Position numbers and translations under genes: made by a program. The notes under the pieces were generated by a model, which saw only the letters and a program-made list of their open reading frames with translations, was not told the DNA's origin and did not search any database. Shown here piece by piece: positions 1 to 8,451 of a stretch of 64,000 bases of DNA. This DNA is from Rhodococcus antarcticus (GTDB lineage: Bacteria; Actinomycetota; Actinomycetes; Mycobacteriales; Mycobacteriaceae). Within the stretch, counting starts at the first letter, position 1, and every line of letters begins with the position of its first letter. Location: positions 1,612,001-1,676,000 of the forward strand of contig NZ_CP110615.1 of assembly GCF_026153295.1 (NCBI RefSeq), written 5' to 3'.

Positions 1-667
1 CCGGGGTACCGGTGCGGTACTTGCCGGTGAGCACGCCGCGCGCCAGCGGCACGGCCGCCAGCAGCCCCATCCCGTGGTGCACCGCGGCGGGCAGGAGCTC
101 CTCCTCGGCGCCACGCTCGAGCAGCGAGTGCTCCGCCTGCACGGCGACCAGCGAGCCCGGGGGGACGGCGGCGGCGACCGTGGCCACCTGCCAGCCGGTG
201 TGCTCCCGCAGGCCCACGTACCGGGTCCGCCCGCTGCGGACGGCGGCGTCGAGGGTGGCGGCGACCTCCGCCACGGGCGTCCGCGGGTCGAACCCCCCCA
301 CCTGCCACAGGTCGAGGTGGTCGGTGCCCAGCTCGGCGAGGGTGGCGTCGAGCTGGGCGAGCATCGTGGTCCGGGAGCAGTCCAGCACCGAGCCCGACGT
401 GCTGGACAGCACGAGCGCCGAGCGGGGAACCAGGTCGCCCACGAGCCCGGCGAGCACCGACTGCGCTGCCCCCTCCGTGTACACCGGCGAGGTGTCGACC
501 AGCGTGCCTCCGGCGTCCACGAAGGCGACGAGCTGCGCCGCAGCCTCGTCCGCGTCGGTGTCGCGCCCCCAGGTGAAGGTGCCCAGGCCGGTGCGCGAGA
601 CCCGCAGCCCCCCCGCACCGACGACGCGCTGGGCCACGGGCGGTCGGTCGGCGCTTCGCTGTTCCAC
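1..667 (-). CDS. Aldo/keto reductase family protein, degenerate active site (3' end cut by window)
   Basis: The reverse strand encodes an aldo/keto reductase barrel that runs off the left edge; about 222 codons are visible from the GTG at 667. Recognisable blocks are the N-terminal LGTFTWGRD strand, VDTSPVYTEG (the usual Asp and Tyr of the tetrad), DLWQVGGFD and PLARGVLTGKYRTG. Family members normally have Lys in a block like ATKVG and His in a block like YQIHWPD; here these read SSTSG and WQVGGFD, so both appear replaced. Reduction by the usual mechanism is therefore doubtful, although NADPH binding cannot be judged because the C-terminus is missing. It is divergent from the F420-type oxidoreductase at 792 and has a TAGGCT promoter element just upstream. 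The family call is firm; the function is not. Confidence 0.85.
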   Translation of the reverse strand, partial: MEQRSADRPPVAQRVVGAGGLRVSRTGLGTFTWGRDTDADEAAAQLVAFVDAGGTLVDTSPVYTEGAAQSVLAGLVGDLVPRSALVLSSTSGSVLDCSRTTMLAQLDATLAELGTDHLDLWQVGGFDPRTPVAEVAATLDAAVRSGRTRYVGLREHTGWQVATVAAAVPPGSLVAVQAEHSLLERGAEEELLPAAVHHGMGLLAAVPLARGVLTGKYRTGTP

Positions 668-676
668 GAGGACGGG

Positions 677-682
677 AGCCTA
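677..682 (-). promoter_or_regulatory. -10 element, near-leaderless, for the aldo/keto reductase
   Basis: TAGGCT on the reverse strand ends 9 bases before the GTG at 667. No Shine-Dalgarno lies between. It matches the -10 pattern repeated through this window. Confidence 0.5.
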
Positions 683-791
683 GGCCGCGGCACTCTCGCC
701 GGCGTGCAGGCTCGCCGCGATGAGGGCGCTCTCAGGCTCTTCCGGCCGCGCTGGCCCTGCGGGGGTGCCGGGACCGGTAGCGTCCGCCGCC

Positions 792-1835
792 GTGAGACTC
801 GGACTGAACATGGGGTACTGGGGAGCCGGCAACGACGCGGCCAACCTCGAGCTGGCGATCGAGGCCGAGCGCCTCGGCTACGCGGTGGTGTGGGCGGCGG
901 AGGCCTACGGGTCGGACGTGCCCACCGTGCTGTCGTGGGTGGCGGCGCAGACGTCGACCATCGACATCGGCAGTGCCATCCTGCAGATTCCGGCGCGCAC
1001 GCCCGCCATGACCGCGATGACGGCGGCCACGCTGGACACCCTGAGCGGGGGCCGCTTCCGGCTCGGCCTCGGCGTCTCGGGGCCGCAGGTCTCCGAGGGC
1101 TGGCACGGGGTGCGCTTCGACAAGCCGCTCGGGCGGACCCGCGAGTACGTGCAGGTGGTCCGGCAGGCGCTGAGCCGGGAGAAGGTCCGCTTCTCCGGGG
1201 AGCACTACGTGCTGCCGCTGCCCGACGGACCCGGCAAGGCCCTGCAGCTGACCGTGCACGGCGCGCGACCGGACCTGCCGGTGTACCTCGCCTCCATCGG
1301 TCCCAAGAACCTCGAGCTCACCGGCGAGATCGCCGACGGCTGGCTCGGGCTGTTCGTCACCCCGGACGGGCTGGGCGAGCAGCTCGCGCTGATCGGCGCC
1401 GGGCGGGCGAAGGTCGGCAAGGACCTCACCGGCTTCGACGTCGTGCCCACCGCGCCGCTGGTGCCGGGCCAGGACTGGCAGACCTGCGCTGACTCCGTGC
1501 GCCCGTACTCCGCCCTCTACGTCGGGGGGATGGGCAGCCGGGAGAAGAACTTCTACAACAACCAGGCCGTCCGGATGGGCTTCGGCGACGCCGCGGCCAC
1601 CGTCCAGGAGGAGTACCTGGCGCGTCGCTACGACGCCGCCATGGCCGCGGTGCCCCTGGAGTTCATCGACGCCACCGCGCTGCTGGGGCCCGTGCCCCGC
1701 ATCGCCGAGCGCATGCAGGGACTCGCCGCGGCCGGGGTCACCACCCTCACGATCTCCGTCATGCCGGGGGTCGACGGCGTCGCCGCGCTGCGGGCCGGCG
1801 CCGAGGCCCTGGACCTCGCCGGGGTGGGCGCCTGA
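792..1835 (+). CDS. LLM-class F420-dependent oxidoreductase
   Basis: A 347-residue luciferase-like monooxygenase fold protein. Enzymes of this class use coenzyme F420 (or flavin) to reduce or oxidise small substrates; the substrate here is unknown. The N-terminus [13 protein letters not shown] and the block [19 protein letters not shown], with the [12 protein letters not shown] glycine-rich strand, are typical. The length matches the mycobacterial subgroup that keeps NMGYWG at the start. The GTG at 792 is chosen because the protein then begins directly with the first beta strand; the upstream in-frame extension looks non-coding. The stop overlaps the ATG of uppP by one base (TGATG), so the two are probably translated together. 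Confidence 0.88.
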   Translation: MRLGLNMGYWGAGNDAANLELAIEAERLGYAVVWAAEAYGSDVPTVLSWVAAQTSTIDIGSAILQIPARTPAMTAMTAATLDTLSGGRFRLGLGVSGPQVSEGWHGVRFDKPLGRTREYVQVVRQALSREKVRFSGEHYVLPLPDGPGKALQLTVHGARPDLPVYLASIGPKNLELTGEIADGWLGLFVTPDGLGEQLALIGAGRAKVGKDLTGFDVVPTAPLVPGQDWQTCADSVRPYSALYVGGMGSREKNFYNNQAVRMGFGDAAATVQEEYLARRYDAAMAAVPLEFIDATALLGPVPRIAERMQGLAAAGVTTLTISVMPGVDGVAALRAGAEALDLAGVGA

Positions 1836-2680
1836 TGGACATGACCTGGTTCCAGGCCCTCGTCCTCGGGCTCGTGCAGGGGCTGACCGAGTTCCTGCCC
1901 ATCTCGTCCTCGGCCCACCTGCGGATCGTCTCCGGGGTGTTCTTCGGTGGTGACGCGGGTGCCTCGTTCACCGCCGTCACCCAGCTCGGCACCGAGGCCG
2001 CCGTCCTCGTCTACTTCTGGCGCGACATCGTCCGCATCATCTCGGCCTGGTTCCGCGGGCTGCGGGACAGCTCGGCCCGCGGGTTCGACTACCGCATGGG
2101 CTGGTACGTCATCATCGGCACCATCCCCGTCGGCGTGCTCGGGCTGGCGTTCAAGGACCAGATCCGTTCGGGCGCCCGCAACCTCGTGGTCATCGGCGTC
2201 ACCCTGATCGTGTTCGCGCTGGTGCTGGCCGCGGCCGAGAAGTACGGCCGGCAGCGGCGGCCGATCGAGGAGCTCACGCTCACGGACGGCGTGGTGATGG
2301 GACTCGCGCAGGCCCTGGCGCTGATCCCGGGCGTGTCCCGGTCCGGCGGCACCATCTCGGCCGGTCTCTTCCTGGGGCTGACCCGTGAGGCCGCCGCCCG
2401 CTACTCGTTCCTGCTGGCCATCCCCGCGGTGCTGGCCTCCGGGCTGTTCAGCCTGCCCGACGCCATCCACCCGGCCGATCTGGCGACCGCGAACCTGCAG
2501 GCCAGCGGGCTGCAGCTGCTCGTGGCGACCGTGCTGGCGCTCGTCGTCGGCTACGCCTCGATCGCCTGGCTGCTGCGGTACGTGGTGAGCCACACCATCT
2601 ACGTCTTCGTCTACTACCGCATCGTGCTCGGCGTCATCGTGCTGGTGCTGCTGGCCACCACCGGCCTGACGGCCACCTGA
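1835..2680 (+). CDS. uppP: Undecaprenyl-diphosphate phosphatase
   Basis: A 281-residue polytopic membrane enzyme of the BacA/UppP family. It dephosphorylates undecaprenyl pyrophosphate and so recycles the lipid carrier for peptidoglycan and other wall polymers; it also underlies bacitracin resistance. The first conserved motif, [18 protein letters not shown], is at residues 12-29 with Glu19 and His28. The second, PGVSRSGGT, is near residue 165. About eight hydrophobic segments alternate with short loops. Translation is coupled to the preceding oxidoreductase by a TGATG overlap. A 20-base near-duplicate spans its stop codon (see repeat). Confidence 0.95.
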   Translation: MDMTWFQALVLGLVQGLTEFLPISSSAHLRIVSGVFFGGDAGASFTAVTQLGTEAAVLVYFWRDIVRIISAWFRGLRDSSARGFDYRMGWYVIIGTIPVGVLGLAFKDQIRSGARNLVVIGVTLIVFALVLAAAEKYGRQRRPIEELTLTDGVVMGLAQALALIPGVSRSGGTISAGLFLGLTREAAARYSFLLAIPAVLASGLFSLPDAIHPADLATANLQASGLQLLVATVLALVVGYASIAWLLRYVVSHTIYVFVYYRIVLGVIVLVLLATTGLTAT

Positions 2681-2718
2681 TCGCGGGCTCCCCGCCCGAC
2701 GGCGACCTGATCGCGGGC
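2669..2718 (+). repeat. Two 20-bp near-identical direct repeats across the uppP stop codon
   Basis: ACGGCSACCTGATCGCGGGC occurs at 2669-2688 and 2699-2718, 19 of 20 bases the same and 30 bases apart. The first copy contains the real uppP TGA and the second repeats it in non-coding DNA. It looks like a local tandem duplication. Confidence 0.8.
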
Positions 2719-2725
2719 CGACCCA

Positions 2726-2731
2726 TAGGCT
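2726..2731 (+). promoter_or_regulatory. -10 element, leaderless, for the histidine phosphatase
   Basis: TAGGCT ends 7 bases before the ATG at 2739 and no Shine-Dalgarno intervenes, so transcription probably starts at or next to the start codon. Confidence 0.6.
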
Positions 2732-2738
2732 TGTCCGC

Positions 2739-3476
2739 ATGACCGTCCTGCTGCTCCGCCACGGCCGCTCCACCGCGAACACCGCGGGGGTGCTGGCCGG
2801 TCGCGCCGAGGGTGTCGAGCTCGACGAGAAGGGGCGCGGTCAGGCCGAGGCGATCGTCGCGCGGCTGGCGGCGCTGCCCGTGGCGGACATCGTCGCCTCT
2901 CCGCTGACCCGCTGCCAGCAGACGGTGGGCCCCCTGGCCGCCGCCCGCGGACTCACCCCCCGCACCGAGGACCGGCTGGCGGAGGTCGACTACGGCAGCT
3001 GGACGGGCAAGGCGATCAAGGACCTGCTCAAGGAGCCGTTGTGGTCGGTGGTGCAGCAGCACCCCTCGGCCGCCGTGTTCCCCGACGGGGAGGGTCTGGC
3101 CCAGGTGCAGAGCCGGGCGGTGGCCGCGGTGCGCGAGCACGATGCGCGACTGCTCGCCGAGCACGGCCACGACGTCCTCTGGGTGGCCTGCAGCCACGGG
3201 GACGTGATCAAGTCGATCCTCGCCGATGCCCTGGGCACGCACCTGGACGGGTTCCAGCGCATCGTCGCGGACCCGTGCTCGGTGAGCGTCGTCCGGTACA
3301 CCCCCACCCGCCCGTTCGTCCTGCGCACCAACGACACCGGGGGCGATCTGTCCAGCCTGGTACCGCCCCCGCCGAAGAAGAGGCGGGCCAGCCGGAAGAA
3401 GACCGCCGACGGCACCGTTGCAGCAGCCGAGCCCGCCTCGTCCGACGCCGTGATCGGTGGTGGCGCGGGGGCGTGA
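2739..3476 (+). CDS. Histidine phosphatase family protein (MSMEG_4193-like putative phosphomutase)
   Basis: A 245-residue member of the histidine phosphatase (phosphoglycerate mutase-like) superfamily. The phospho-acceptor motif LLRHGRST is at residues 5-12 and the second catalytic His is in CSHGDV near residue 153. Such enzymes hydrolyse or move phosphate on small molecules; the substrate of this branch is not known. The C-terminal 50 residues are a Lys/Arg-rich then Ala-rich tail (PPPPKKRRASRKK) that looks disordered. The gene is followed by DUF3090 and the SCO1664 kinase-like protein, the same trio that I recall as Rv2135c, Rv2134c and Rv2133c in M. tuberculosis. This suggests the three serve one process. 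Confidence 0.88.
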   Translation: MTVLLLRHGRSTANTAGVLAGRAEGVELDEKGRGQAEAIVARLAALPVADIVASPLTRCQQTVGPLAAARGLTPRTEDRLAEVDYGSWTGKAIKDLLKEPLWSVVQQHPSAAVFPDGEGLAQVQSRAVAAVREHDARLLAEHGHDVLWVACSHGDVIKSILADALGTHLDGFQRIVADPCSVSVVRYTPTRPFVLRTNDTGGDLSSLVPPPPKKRRASRKKTADGTVAAAEPASSDAVIGGGAGA

Positions 3477-3522
3477 GCCACCGCTGCCGAACACCCCGTT
3501 CTCGCCTAACCTCGGAGGCACC

Positions 3523-4116
3523 ATGTCACGAGTGATCCACGTCTTCCGCACCCCCGACCGGTTCATCGCCGGCACCGTCGGCCAGCCCGGCGAGCGCGCC
3601 TTCTACCTGCAGGCCGTCCAGGAGGCTCGCGTCGTCAGCGTCCTGCTGGAGAAGCAGCAGGTGCAGGTGCTGTCCGAGCGGATCGGTGCCCTCCTCGAGG
3701 AGGTCGCCCGCCGCTTCGGGGCCGACATCCCCGAGGAGACCGAGGACGTCGGCGACCTGCACCCGCTGACCACCCCCGTCGAGGAGGAGTTCCGGGTGGG
3801 CACGATGGGCCTGGGGTGGGACTCCGAGGCCGGTGCGGTCGTGGTGGAGCTCCTGGCGGCCACCGAGGGTGAGGTCGACGAGTCGGTCGTGCTCGACGAC
3901 ACCGACGAGGGACCCGACGCCGTGAGGGTGTTCCTGTCCCCGGAGCAGGCTCGTGAGTTCGCGGCCCGGTCCGGACGGGTCATCTCGGCCGGCCGGCTGC
4001 CCTGCCCGCTGTGCGGCGAGGCGCTCGACCCGGCCGGGCACGTCTGCATCCGCACCAACGGCTACCGGCGTGGGGTGGGCATCTCCCCGTCCGCGGCCGC
4101 GCCGGACGAGAGCTGA
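3523..4116 (+). CDS. DUF3090 domain protein (Rv2134c-like)
   Basis: A 197-residue soluble protein of the actinobacterial DUF3090 family; its biochemical role is unknown. Typical blocks are the N-terminus MSRVIHVFRTPDRFIAGTVG, the acidic middle rich in Glu/Asp, and the C-terminal CPLCGEALDPAGHVC (about residues 160-175). The three Cys and one His of that block could hold zinc. The ATG at 3523 is preceded by GGAGG at 3514-3518, which decides the start. It sits between the phosphatase and the SCO1664 kinase-like gene, 46 and 9 bases away, and is probably co-transcribed with them. Confidence 0.88.
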   Translation: MSRVIHVFRTPDRFIAGTVGQPGERAFYLQAVQEARVVSVLLEKQQVQVLSERIGALLEEVARRFGADIPEETEDVGDLHPLTTPVEEEFRVGTMGLGWDSEAGAVVVELLAATEGEVDESVVLDDTDEGPDAVRVFLSPEQAREFAARSGRVISAGRLPCPLCGEALDPAGHVCIRTNGYRRGVGISPSAAAPDES

Positions 4117-4125
4117 CGGGCGCCG

Positions 4126-4998
4126 GTGGCCGCACCCCTGCCCTCCGCCACCCCACCCCCAGCGCCCGAGGTCCTCGAGCTGCTGCGCCACGGCAGCCTC
4201 GACATCACCGGCCGGATCGTGGCGGCCTCCAACGCCACGCTGCTGTGCACGGTGGAGCTGGACGGCACCACCGGCACCTGCGTCTACAAGCCCGTGCGCG
4301 GCGAGCAGCCCTTGTGGGACTTCCCCGACGGCACGCTCGCCGGCCGCGAGGTCGGGTCCTACCTGGTCTCGGCCGCCACCGGCTGGGGCGTGATCCCGCC
4401 GACGGTGCTGCGCAGCGGTCCCTACGGCAGCGGCATGGTGCAGCAGTTCATCGAGACCCCGGGTGCCACCGTCTCGGACCTCAACGGTGAGGAGGTGCCG
4501 GACCTCGACGTCGAGGACGAGAGCTACGAGCTCATCGACCTCTGCGCACCCGAGGCGGTGCCGGACGGCTGGCGCCCGGTGCTGCGCGCCCACGACTACG
4601 GCGGGGACGTCGTGGTGCTCGCCCACGCCGACGACGCGCGGCTGCGCCGGATGGCCGTGCTGGACTGCGTCATCAACAACGCCGACCGCAAGGGTGGGCA
4701 CGTGCTGCACGGCCTCGACGGGCGCGTGTACGGCGTGGACCACGGGATCGCGCTGCACGCGGAGAACAAGCTGCGCACGGTGCTGTGGGGCTGGACGGGC
4801 GAACCGATCGGGGACGAGGCCACCGAGGTGCTCAGCCGCCTCGCCGCCGAGCTCGAGGGAGCACTGGGCGAGGAGATGCACGAGCACCTGACCGTGCGCG
4901 AGGTGGACGCGCTGCAGCGCCGGGTGCGGGGCCTGCTGGCCAAGCCGACCATGCCCGGGCCACGAGGGGACCGGATGATCCCCTGGCCGGCCTTCTGA
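4126..4998 (+). CDS. SCO1664 family protein, PI3/4-kinase-like fold
   Basis: A 290-residue protein of a mainly actinobacterial family with distant similarity to phosphatidylinositol 3/4-kinases. Residues expected of a kinase are visible: a Lys in TCVYKPVRGE (Lys55) for the nucleotide phosphates, a catalytic-loop-like NNADRKGGH (from about 184), and a DFG-like VDHG (Asp near 205). The substrate is unknown; protein, lipid or small-molecule phosphorylation are all possible. It starts at GTG 4126, nine bases after DUF3090. With a phosphatase two genes upstream, the trio could form a phosphorylation/dephosphorylation pair, which is inference. Confidence 0.85.
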   Translation: MAAPLPSATPPPAPEVLELLRHGSLDITGRIVAASNATLLCTVELDGTTGTCVYKPVRGEQPLWDFPDGTLAGREVGSYLVSAATGWGVIPPTVLRSGPYGSGMVQQFIETPGATVSDLNGEEVPDLDVEDESYELIDLCAPEAVPDGWRPVLRAHDYGGDVVVLAHADDARLRRMAVLDCVINNADRKGGHVLHGLDGRVYGVDHGIALHAENKLRTVLWGWTGEPIGDEATEVLSRLAAELEGALGEEMHEHLTVREVDALQRRVRGLLAKPTMPGPRGDRMIPWPAF

Positions 4999-5075
4999 GG
5001 GCCGGCCGTGAGCGCGCCGGGTCGCGGCCGTGGGCGCCCCGCGCGGCTCTCCCCGTGACCGGGACGGGCGTCCGG

Positions 5076-6497
5076 ATGGGGACCGCGCCCGGCCGATGGG
5101 TCCTCCTGGCGACCATCCTCGGCTCCGGGGTGGCCATGCTCGACGCGACCGTGGTCAACGTCGCCCTGGAGACCATCGGTCGTGACCTCGGTACCGGGTT
5201 CGGCGGGCTGCAGTGGACGCTCAACGGCTACACCCTCACCCTGGCCGCGCTGATCCTGCTCGGCGGATCGCTGGGGGACCGGTACGGCCGGCGCAAGGTG
5301 TTCGTGACCGGGGCCGTCTGGTTCGCGGCCGCCTCCCTGCTGTGCGGGCTGGCGCAGGACGTGCAGACCCTGGTGGCGGCGAGGGCTCTGCAGGGCGTCG
5401 GCGGGGCCCTGCTCACCCCGGGCAGCCTCGCCCTCATCTCCGCCAGCTTCGACCCCCGCGACCGGGGCGCCGCGGTGGGTGCGTGGTCCGGGCTCGGAGG
5501 CGTCGCCGGGGCGGCCGGGCCCTTCGTGGGTGGTTGGCTGGTGGAGCAGGTGAGCTGGCGTGCGGTGTTCCTGGTGAACCTGCCGGTCGTCGCCGTGGTG
5601 GTGTGGGTGGCGCTGCGGCACGTCCCGGAGAGCCGGGACACCGGACCCACCCCCGCGCTGGACGTCACCGGGGCCGCGCTGGCCGCAGTGGGCCTGGCGG
5701 GGGTCACCTACGGCTTCATCGGCGGCTCGTGGCCGACAGGCCTGGCGGGGGCGGGAGTGCTGGCGGTGTTCCTGCTGGTCGAGCGGCGGTCCTCGCACCC
5801 CCTCGTGCCGCTGGAGCTGTTCAGCTCGCGCCTGTTCGTTGCCGCCAACCTCGTGACGCTCGTGGTCTACGCCGCCATCAGCACGGTGTTCTTCCTGCTC
5901 GTGCTCCAGCTGCAGGTGGTGGCCGGCTTCTCGCCGCTCGCGGCCGGCGCCTCCGCGCTGCCGGTCACGCTGCTCATGCTGGTGCTCTCCGCGCGCGCCG
6001 GTGCGCTGGCGCAGCGGATCGGACCCCGGCTGCCCATGACCGTCGGCCCGCTGGTCGCCGGGGTCGGGTTGCTGCTCATGCTCAGGGTCGGCCCCGGTGC
6101 GCGCTACCTGCCGGACGTGCTCCCGGCGGTGGCGGTGTTCGGGCTCGGGCTCAGCGCCCTCGTGGCCCCGCTCACGGCGACCGTGCTCGGGGCCGCCCCC
6201 GGACACCTGGTGGGGACGGCGTCCGGGGTGAACAACGCCGTGGCCCGCACCGCCGGGCTGCTCGCCGTGGCGGCGCTGCCGGTGCTCGTCGGGCTCACCG
6301 GGGACGCCTACACCAGCGCGGGCGCGTTCGACCCGGGGTTCCGCCGTGCGATGGTGGTCGGCGCATCACTGCTCGCCGCGGGGGCCGTGGTCGCGGCGGC
6401 CCTCGTGCGCACCCCGCCCACCGGGCCCGAGGTGCCGGTGGACCGGATGCCGCACGGCGGGCTCACCGGGCCGGCGCCGCACCCCGACCCCGCCTGA
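5076..6497 (+). CDS. MFS drug/metabolite exporter, DHA2 (EmrB/QacA) type
   Basis: About 473 residues with 14 predicted membrane segments, as in the EmrB/QacA family of proton-driven exporters. Key marks are the motif D1 region VAMLDATVVNVALETI in helix 1, the motif A loop GGSLGDRYGRRKVF between helices 2 and 3, and the motif C proline/glycine region around GLGGVAGAAGPFVGGWL in helix 5. The ATG at 5076 is preferred; a GTG 21 bases upstream (5055) would add seven residues. It lies alone, and convergent with the dioxygenase gene across a long terminator. Export of the product of the neighbouring dioxygenase/methyltransferase cluster is possible but unproven. Confidence 0.88.
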   Translation: MGTAPGRWVLLATILGSGVAMLDATVVNVALETIGRDLGTGFGGLQWTLNGYTLTLAALILLGGSLGDRYGRRKVFVTGAVWFAAASLLCGLAQDVQTLVAARALQGVGGALLTPGSLALISASFDPRDRGAAVGAWSGLGGVAGAAGPFVGGWLVEQVSWRAVFLVNLPVVAVVVWVALRHVPESRDTGPTPALDVTGAALAAVGLAGVTYGFIGGSWPTGLAGAGVLAVFLLVERRSSHPLVPLELFSSRLFVAANLVTLVVYAAISTVFFLLVLQLQVVAGFSPLAAGASALPVTLLMLVLSARAGALAQRIGPRLPMTVGPLVAGVGLLLMLRVGPGARYLPDVLPAVAVFGLGLSALVAPLTATVLGAAPGHLVGTASGVNNAVARTAGLLAVAALPVLVGLTGDAYTSAGAFDPGFRRAMVVGASLLAAGAVVAAALVRTPPTGPEVPVDRMPHGGLTGPAPHPDPA

Positions 6498-6498
6498 G

Positions 6499-6566
6499 CG
6501 CGCAGGGTGCGGGCCACCAGCGCAGGGGCGGAACCCCGTGGGCGCGAACGGCCCGCAGCCTGCGCG
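6499..6566. terminator. Bidirectional terminator between convergent genes
   Basis: CGCGCAGGGTGCGGGCC at 6499-6515 pairs with GGCCCGCAGCCTGCGCG at 6550-6566: 17 positions with one mismatch. A smaller GGGG/CCCC hairpin lies inside the 34-base loop. It fills the gap between the MFS stop (6497) and the dioxygenase stop (6572). There is no U-tract, as is usual in high-GC actinomycetes. Confidence 0.75.
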
Positions 6567-6571
6567 GGAGC

Positions 6572-7537
6572 TCAGGAGCGGCCCACCACCGGGTTCAGCG
6601 CGCTCTGCGCGAGCGCACCGGGCGCGGTGTCCGGCAGGAACTCCTGCCACGTGCCGCTGACCATCGTCGGAGACGCGATCACGCGCGTGCCGTCGGCGAA
6701 GTACGTCGTCGCCAGCGCCCGGCGCGGCTGCGTGGTCCGGTTGGGACCCGCGGTGTGGAAGCACAGCGAGGAGTGGAAGCTGACCTCGCCGACGGCGTAG
6801 GGCGAGTCGGTCACCTCCACCCCCGACGTGCCGAACCGCTGGGACACCGCCACGTCGTAGGTGGTGCCGACCTTGTCGAAGTCCAGGTCCGCCAGCACCT
6901 CCCGCAGCTCGGTCCCGTGGGCGAAGCTCAGCGGGCCCATCTCCGCGGGGATCGCGGACATCGGCATCCACGCCGTGAGCACCTGGTGGGAGTCCAGCGG
7001 GAAGTGCTCGTCGTCGTGGTGCCACGGGGTGCGCCCGCACGCGGGCTCCTTGCTCAGGGCGTTGTCGTGGTAGATCCGCACCCCGTCCTCGCCGAGCAGC
7101 GACGCGGCCGCACCGCCGATCCGCGACGACGTGGCCACCTGCCGCATGAGGTCGTCGTGCAGCCACATCTGCTCCAGCGCCAGGAAGCGCCCCGCCGTGT
7201 CCGTGCCGTGCTGAGCCACCAGCAGCTCCTGCAGCCGCTCGGCCAACCGCCGCACCACCGGCGGGCTCAGCACCCCCGGCAGCTTGACGAAGGCGTTGCG
7301 GGAGAACGACTGCACCGCCTCGACCGGAACCACGTACGGCTCGGCCAGGAAGGCCGCGAGCTCGTCGTCGGTGGCCGGGGCGACGTCCGGCAGGCCGGGT
7401 CCGTCCACCAGCGGGCCGGCCGCCTCCGGGTTGGCCGCCAGGGTGACGTACCAGTCCCACCACTGCTGGTCGTCGCCCGCCCAGGGGGCGTCGATCCCAC
7501 CCTCCCGGTTGGCCTCGGGAAGCTTCTCGTTCGTCAC
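6572..7537 (-). CDS. Phytanoyl-CoA dioxygenase (PhyH)-family Fe(II)/2-oxoglutarate enzyme
   Basis: A 321-residue PhyH-like oxygenase. The family hydroxylates small molecules (phytanoyl-CoA, ectoine, amino acids and others) with Fe(II), O2 and 2-oxoglutarate. The iron-binding HxD is in TPWHHDDEHF near residue 173, and the distal His and the 2-oxoglutarate Arg are probably in SLCFHTAGPNRTTQPRRAL near the C-terminus. The GTG at 7537 is set by the 4-base GTGA overlap with the upstream methyltransferase, so the two are translationally coupled and probably modify one substrate. The substrate is not predictable. Ectoine hydroxylase belongs to the same superfamily, but no ectoine genes are seen here. 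Confidence 0.85.
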   Translation of the reverse strand: MTNEKLPEANREGGIDAPWAGDDQQWWDWYVTLAANPEAAGPLVDGPGLPDVAPATDDELAAFLAEPYVVPVEAVQSFSRNAFVKLPGVLSPPVVRRLAERLQELLVAQHGTDTAGRFLALEQMWLHDDLMRQVATSSRIGGAAASLLGEDGVRIYHDNALSKEPACGRTPWHHDDEHFPLDSHQVLTAWMPMSAIPAEMGPLSFAHGTELREVLADLDFDKVGTTYDVAVSQRFGTSGVEVTDSPYAVGEVSFHSSLCFHTAGPNRTTQPRRALATTYFADGTRVIASPTMVSGTWQEFLPDTAPGALAQSALNPVVGRS

Positions 7538-8340
7538 AGCCACAGCAGCACCGCCTCGTGCTCGAAGGTCCAGGTCCCGTCGTTCTCGCACTCGGCCAGG
7601 TACTGCCCGAGCACCGGTGCCGCCTCCATCTGCTCGAGGCTCACCGTGTCGTCGAACGCGCAGCGCTGCAGGAAGCCCTGCGCCACCGCACGGTCCGACG
7701 TCGAGGTCGTGTACCGCACCCGCTCCTCGCGGACGTCGGCCCCGGCCGCGACCAGCGCGTCGCGCACCTGTTCACCCGTGGTGAACGGGGCGACGTCGGC
7801 CGCCTCGGGGATGCCGGCGCGGTAAGCGTCGTAGAAGGCCAGGTAGTGCGACGTCGAGCTCGCCTGCGCGACGAACCCGAACCCCCCCGGGGCGATGGCG
7901 GCGACGAAGCGCTCCGCGGCCACACCGAGCTCGGCCGGTGGCAGGGCGTAGAGCGCGTGGGTCGCCCACACCACGTCGTAGGTGAGCTCGGCGGGCAGGT
8001 CCTGCAGGGTGATGACGAGCTCGCGCCCGGCCACGAAGGGAGCGACGAGCTGGGCCTTGGCCTCGGTCACCGAGAACGCCGAGGGGTCGAGCAGGTCGTA
8101 CTCGATGGTCGGCTCGGAGGACAGGTCGGCGTAGGTGTGCAGGGCGGTGGGGAACTTGCCGCTGCCGCAGGCCACGTCCAGCAGGGTCTTGCGGCCGCGC
8201 AGCAGCGCGGGCCAGTCCGCGGCCAGCGCGAGCTGGTGGTAGTCCTCGGTGGCGAGGGCGTAGAACGCCTCCATCTCGGCCCGGCCCTGCTCGCTCCAGT
8301 GCTCGAGGCTGCGGGCGGCGGTGTCGGTGTCGGACGGCAC
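7534..8340 (-). CDS. Class I SAM-dependent methyltransferase coupled to the dioxygenase
   Basis: A 268-residue Rossmann-fold methyltransferase. Motif I is LLDVACGSGKF (around residue 53), an acidic residue follows in EYDLLDPSAF, and motif IV is VVWATHALYALP. The last block resembles the HxLYY stretch of histamine N-methyltransferase-like enzymes, as does the divergent methyltransferase at 8452. It starts at GTG 8340 with GGAGA about ten bases upstream. Its stop overlaps the dioxygenase start by four bases. The acceptor is unknown; a small amine or imidazole compound is my inference from the family resemblance. Confidence 0.82.
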   Translation of the reverse strand: MPSDTDTAARSLEHWSEQGRAEMEAFYALATEDYHQLALAADWPALLRGRKTLLDVACGSGKFPTALHTYADLSSEPTIEYDLLDPSAFSVTEAKAQLVAPFVAGRELVITLQDLPAELTYDVVWATHALYALPPAELGVAAERFVAAIAPGGFGFVAQASSTSHYLAFYDAYRAGIPEAADVAPFTTGEQVRDALVAAGADVREERVRYTTSTSDRAVAQGFLQRCAFDDTVSLEQMEAAPVLGQYLAECENDGTWTFEHEAVLLWL

Positions 8341-8451
8341 GTCAGGCGTCTCCAGAGGTCGGTGGGGATGCAGCGTGGGTGCTGCCGTGGTTGCGTTGTG
8401 ACACTACGGCGGGGTGCTCGACGTCGCCGGGTGCCACCCGAGGAGAGCTGA
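8341..8451. promoter_or_regulatory. Divergent promoter region between two methyltransferase genes
   Basis: This 111-base gap separates the start codons of two divergent methyltransferase genes. It must hold promoters for both, and a shared regulator site would link their expression. I see the AGGAGA ribosome site of the right-hand gene at 8441-8446, but no clear palindrome. Confidence 0.45.
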
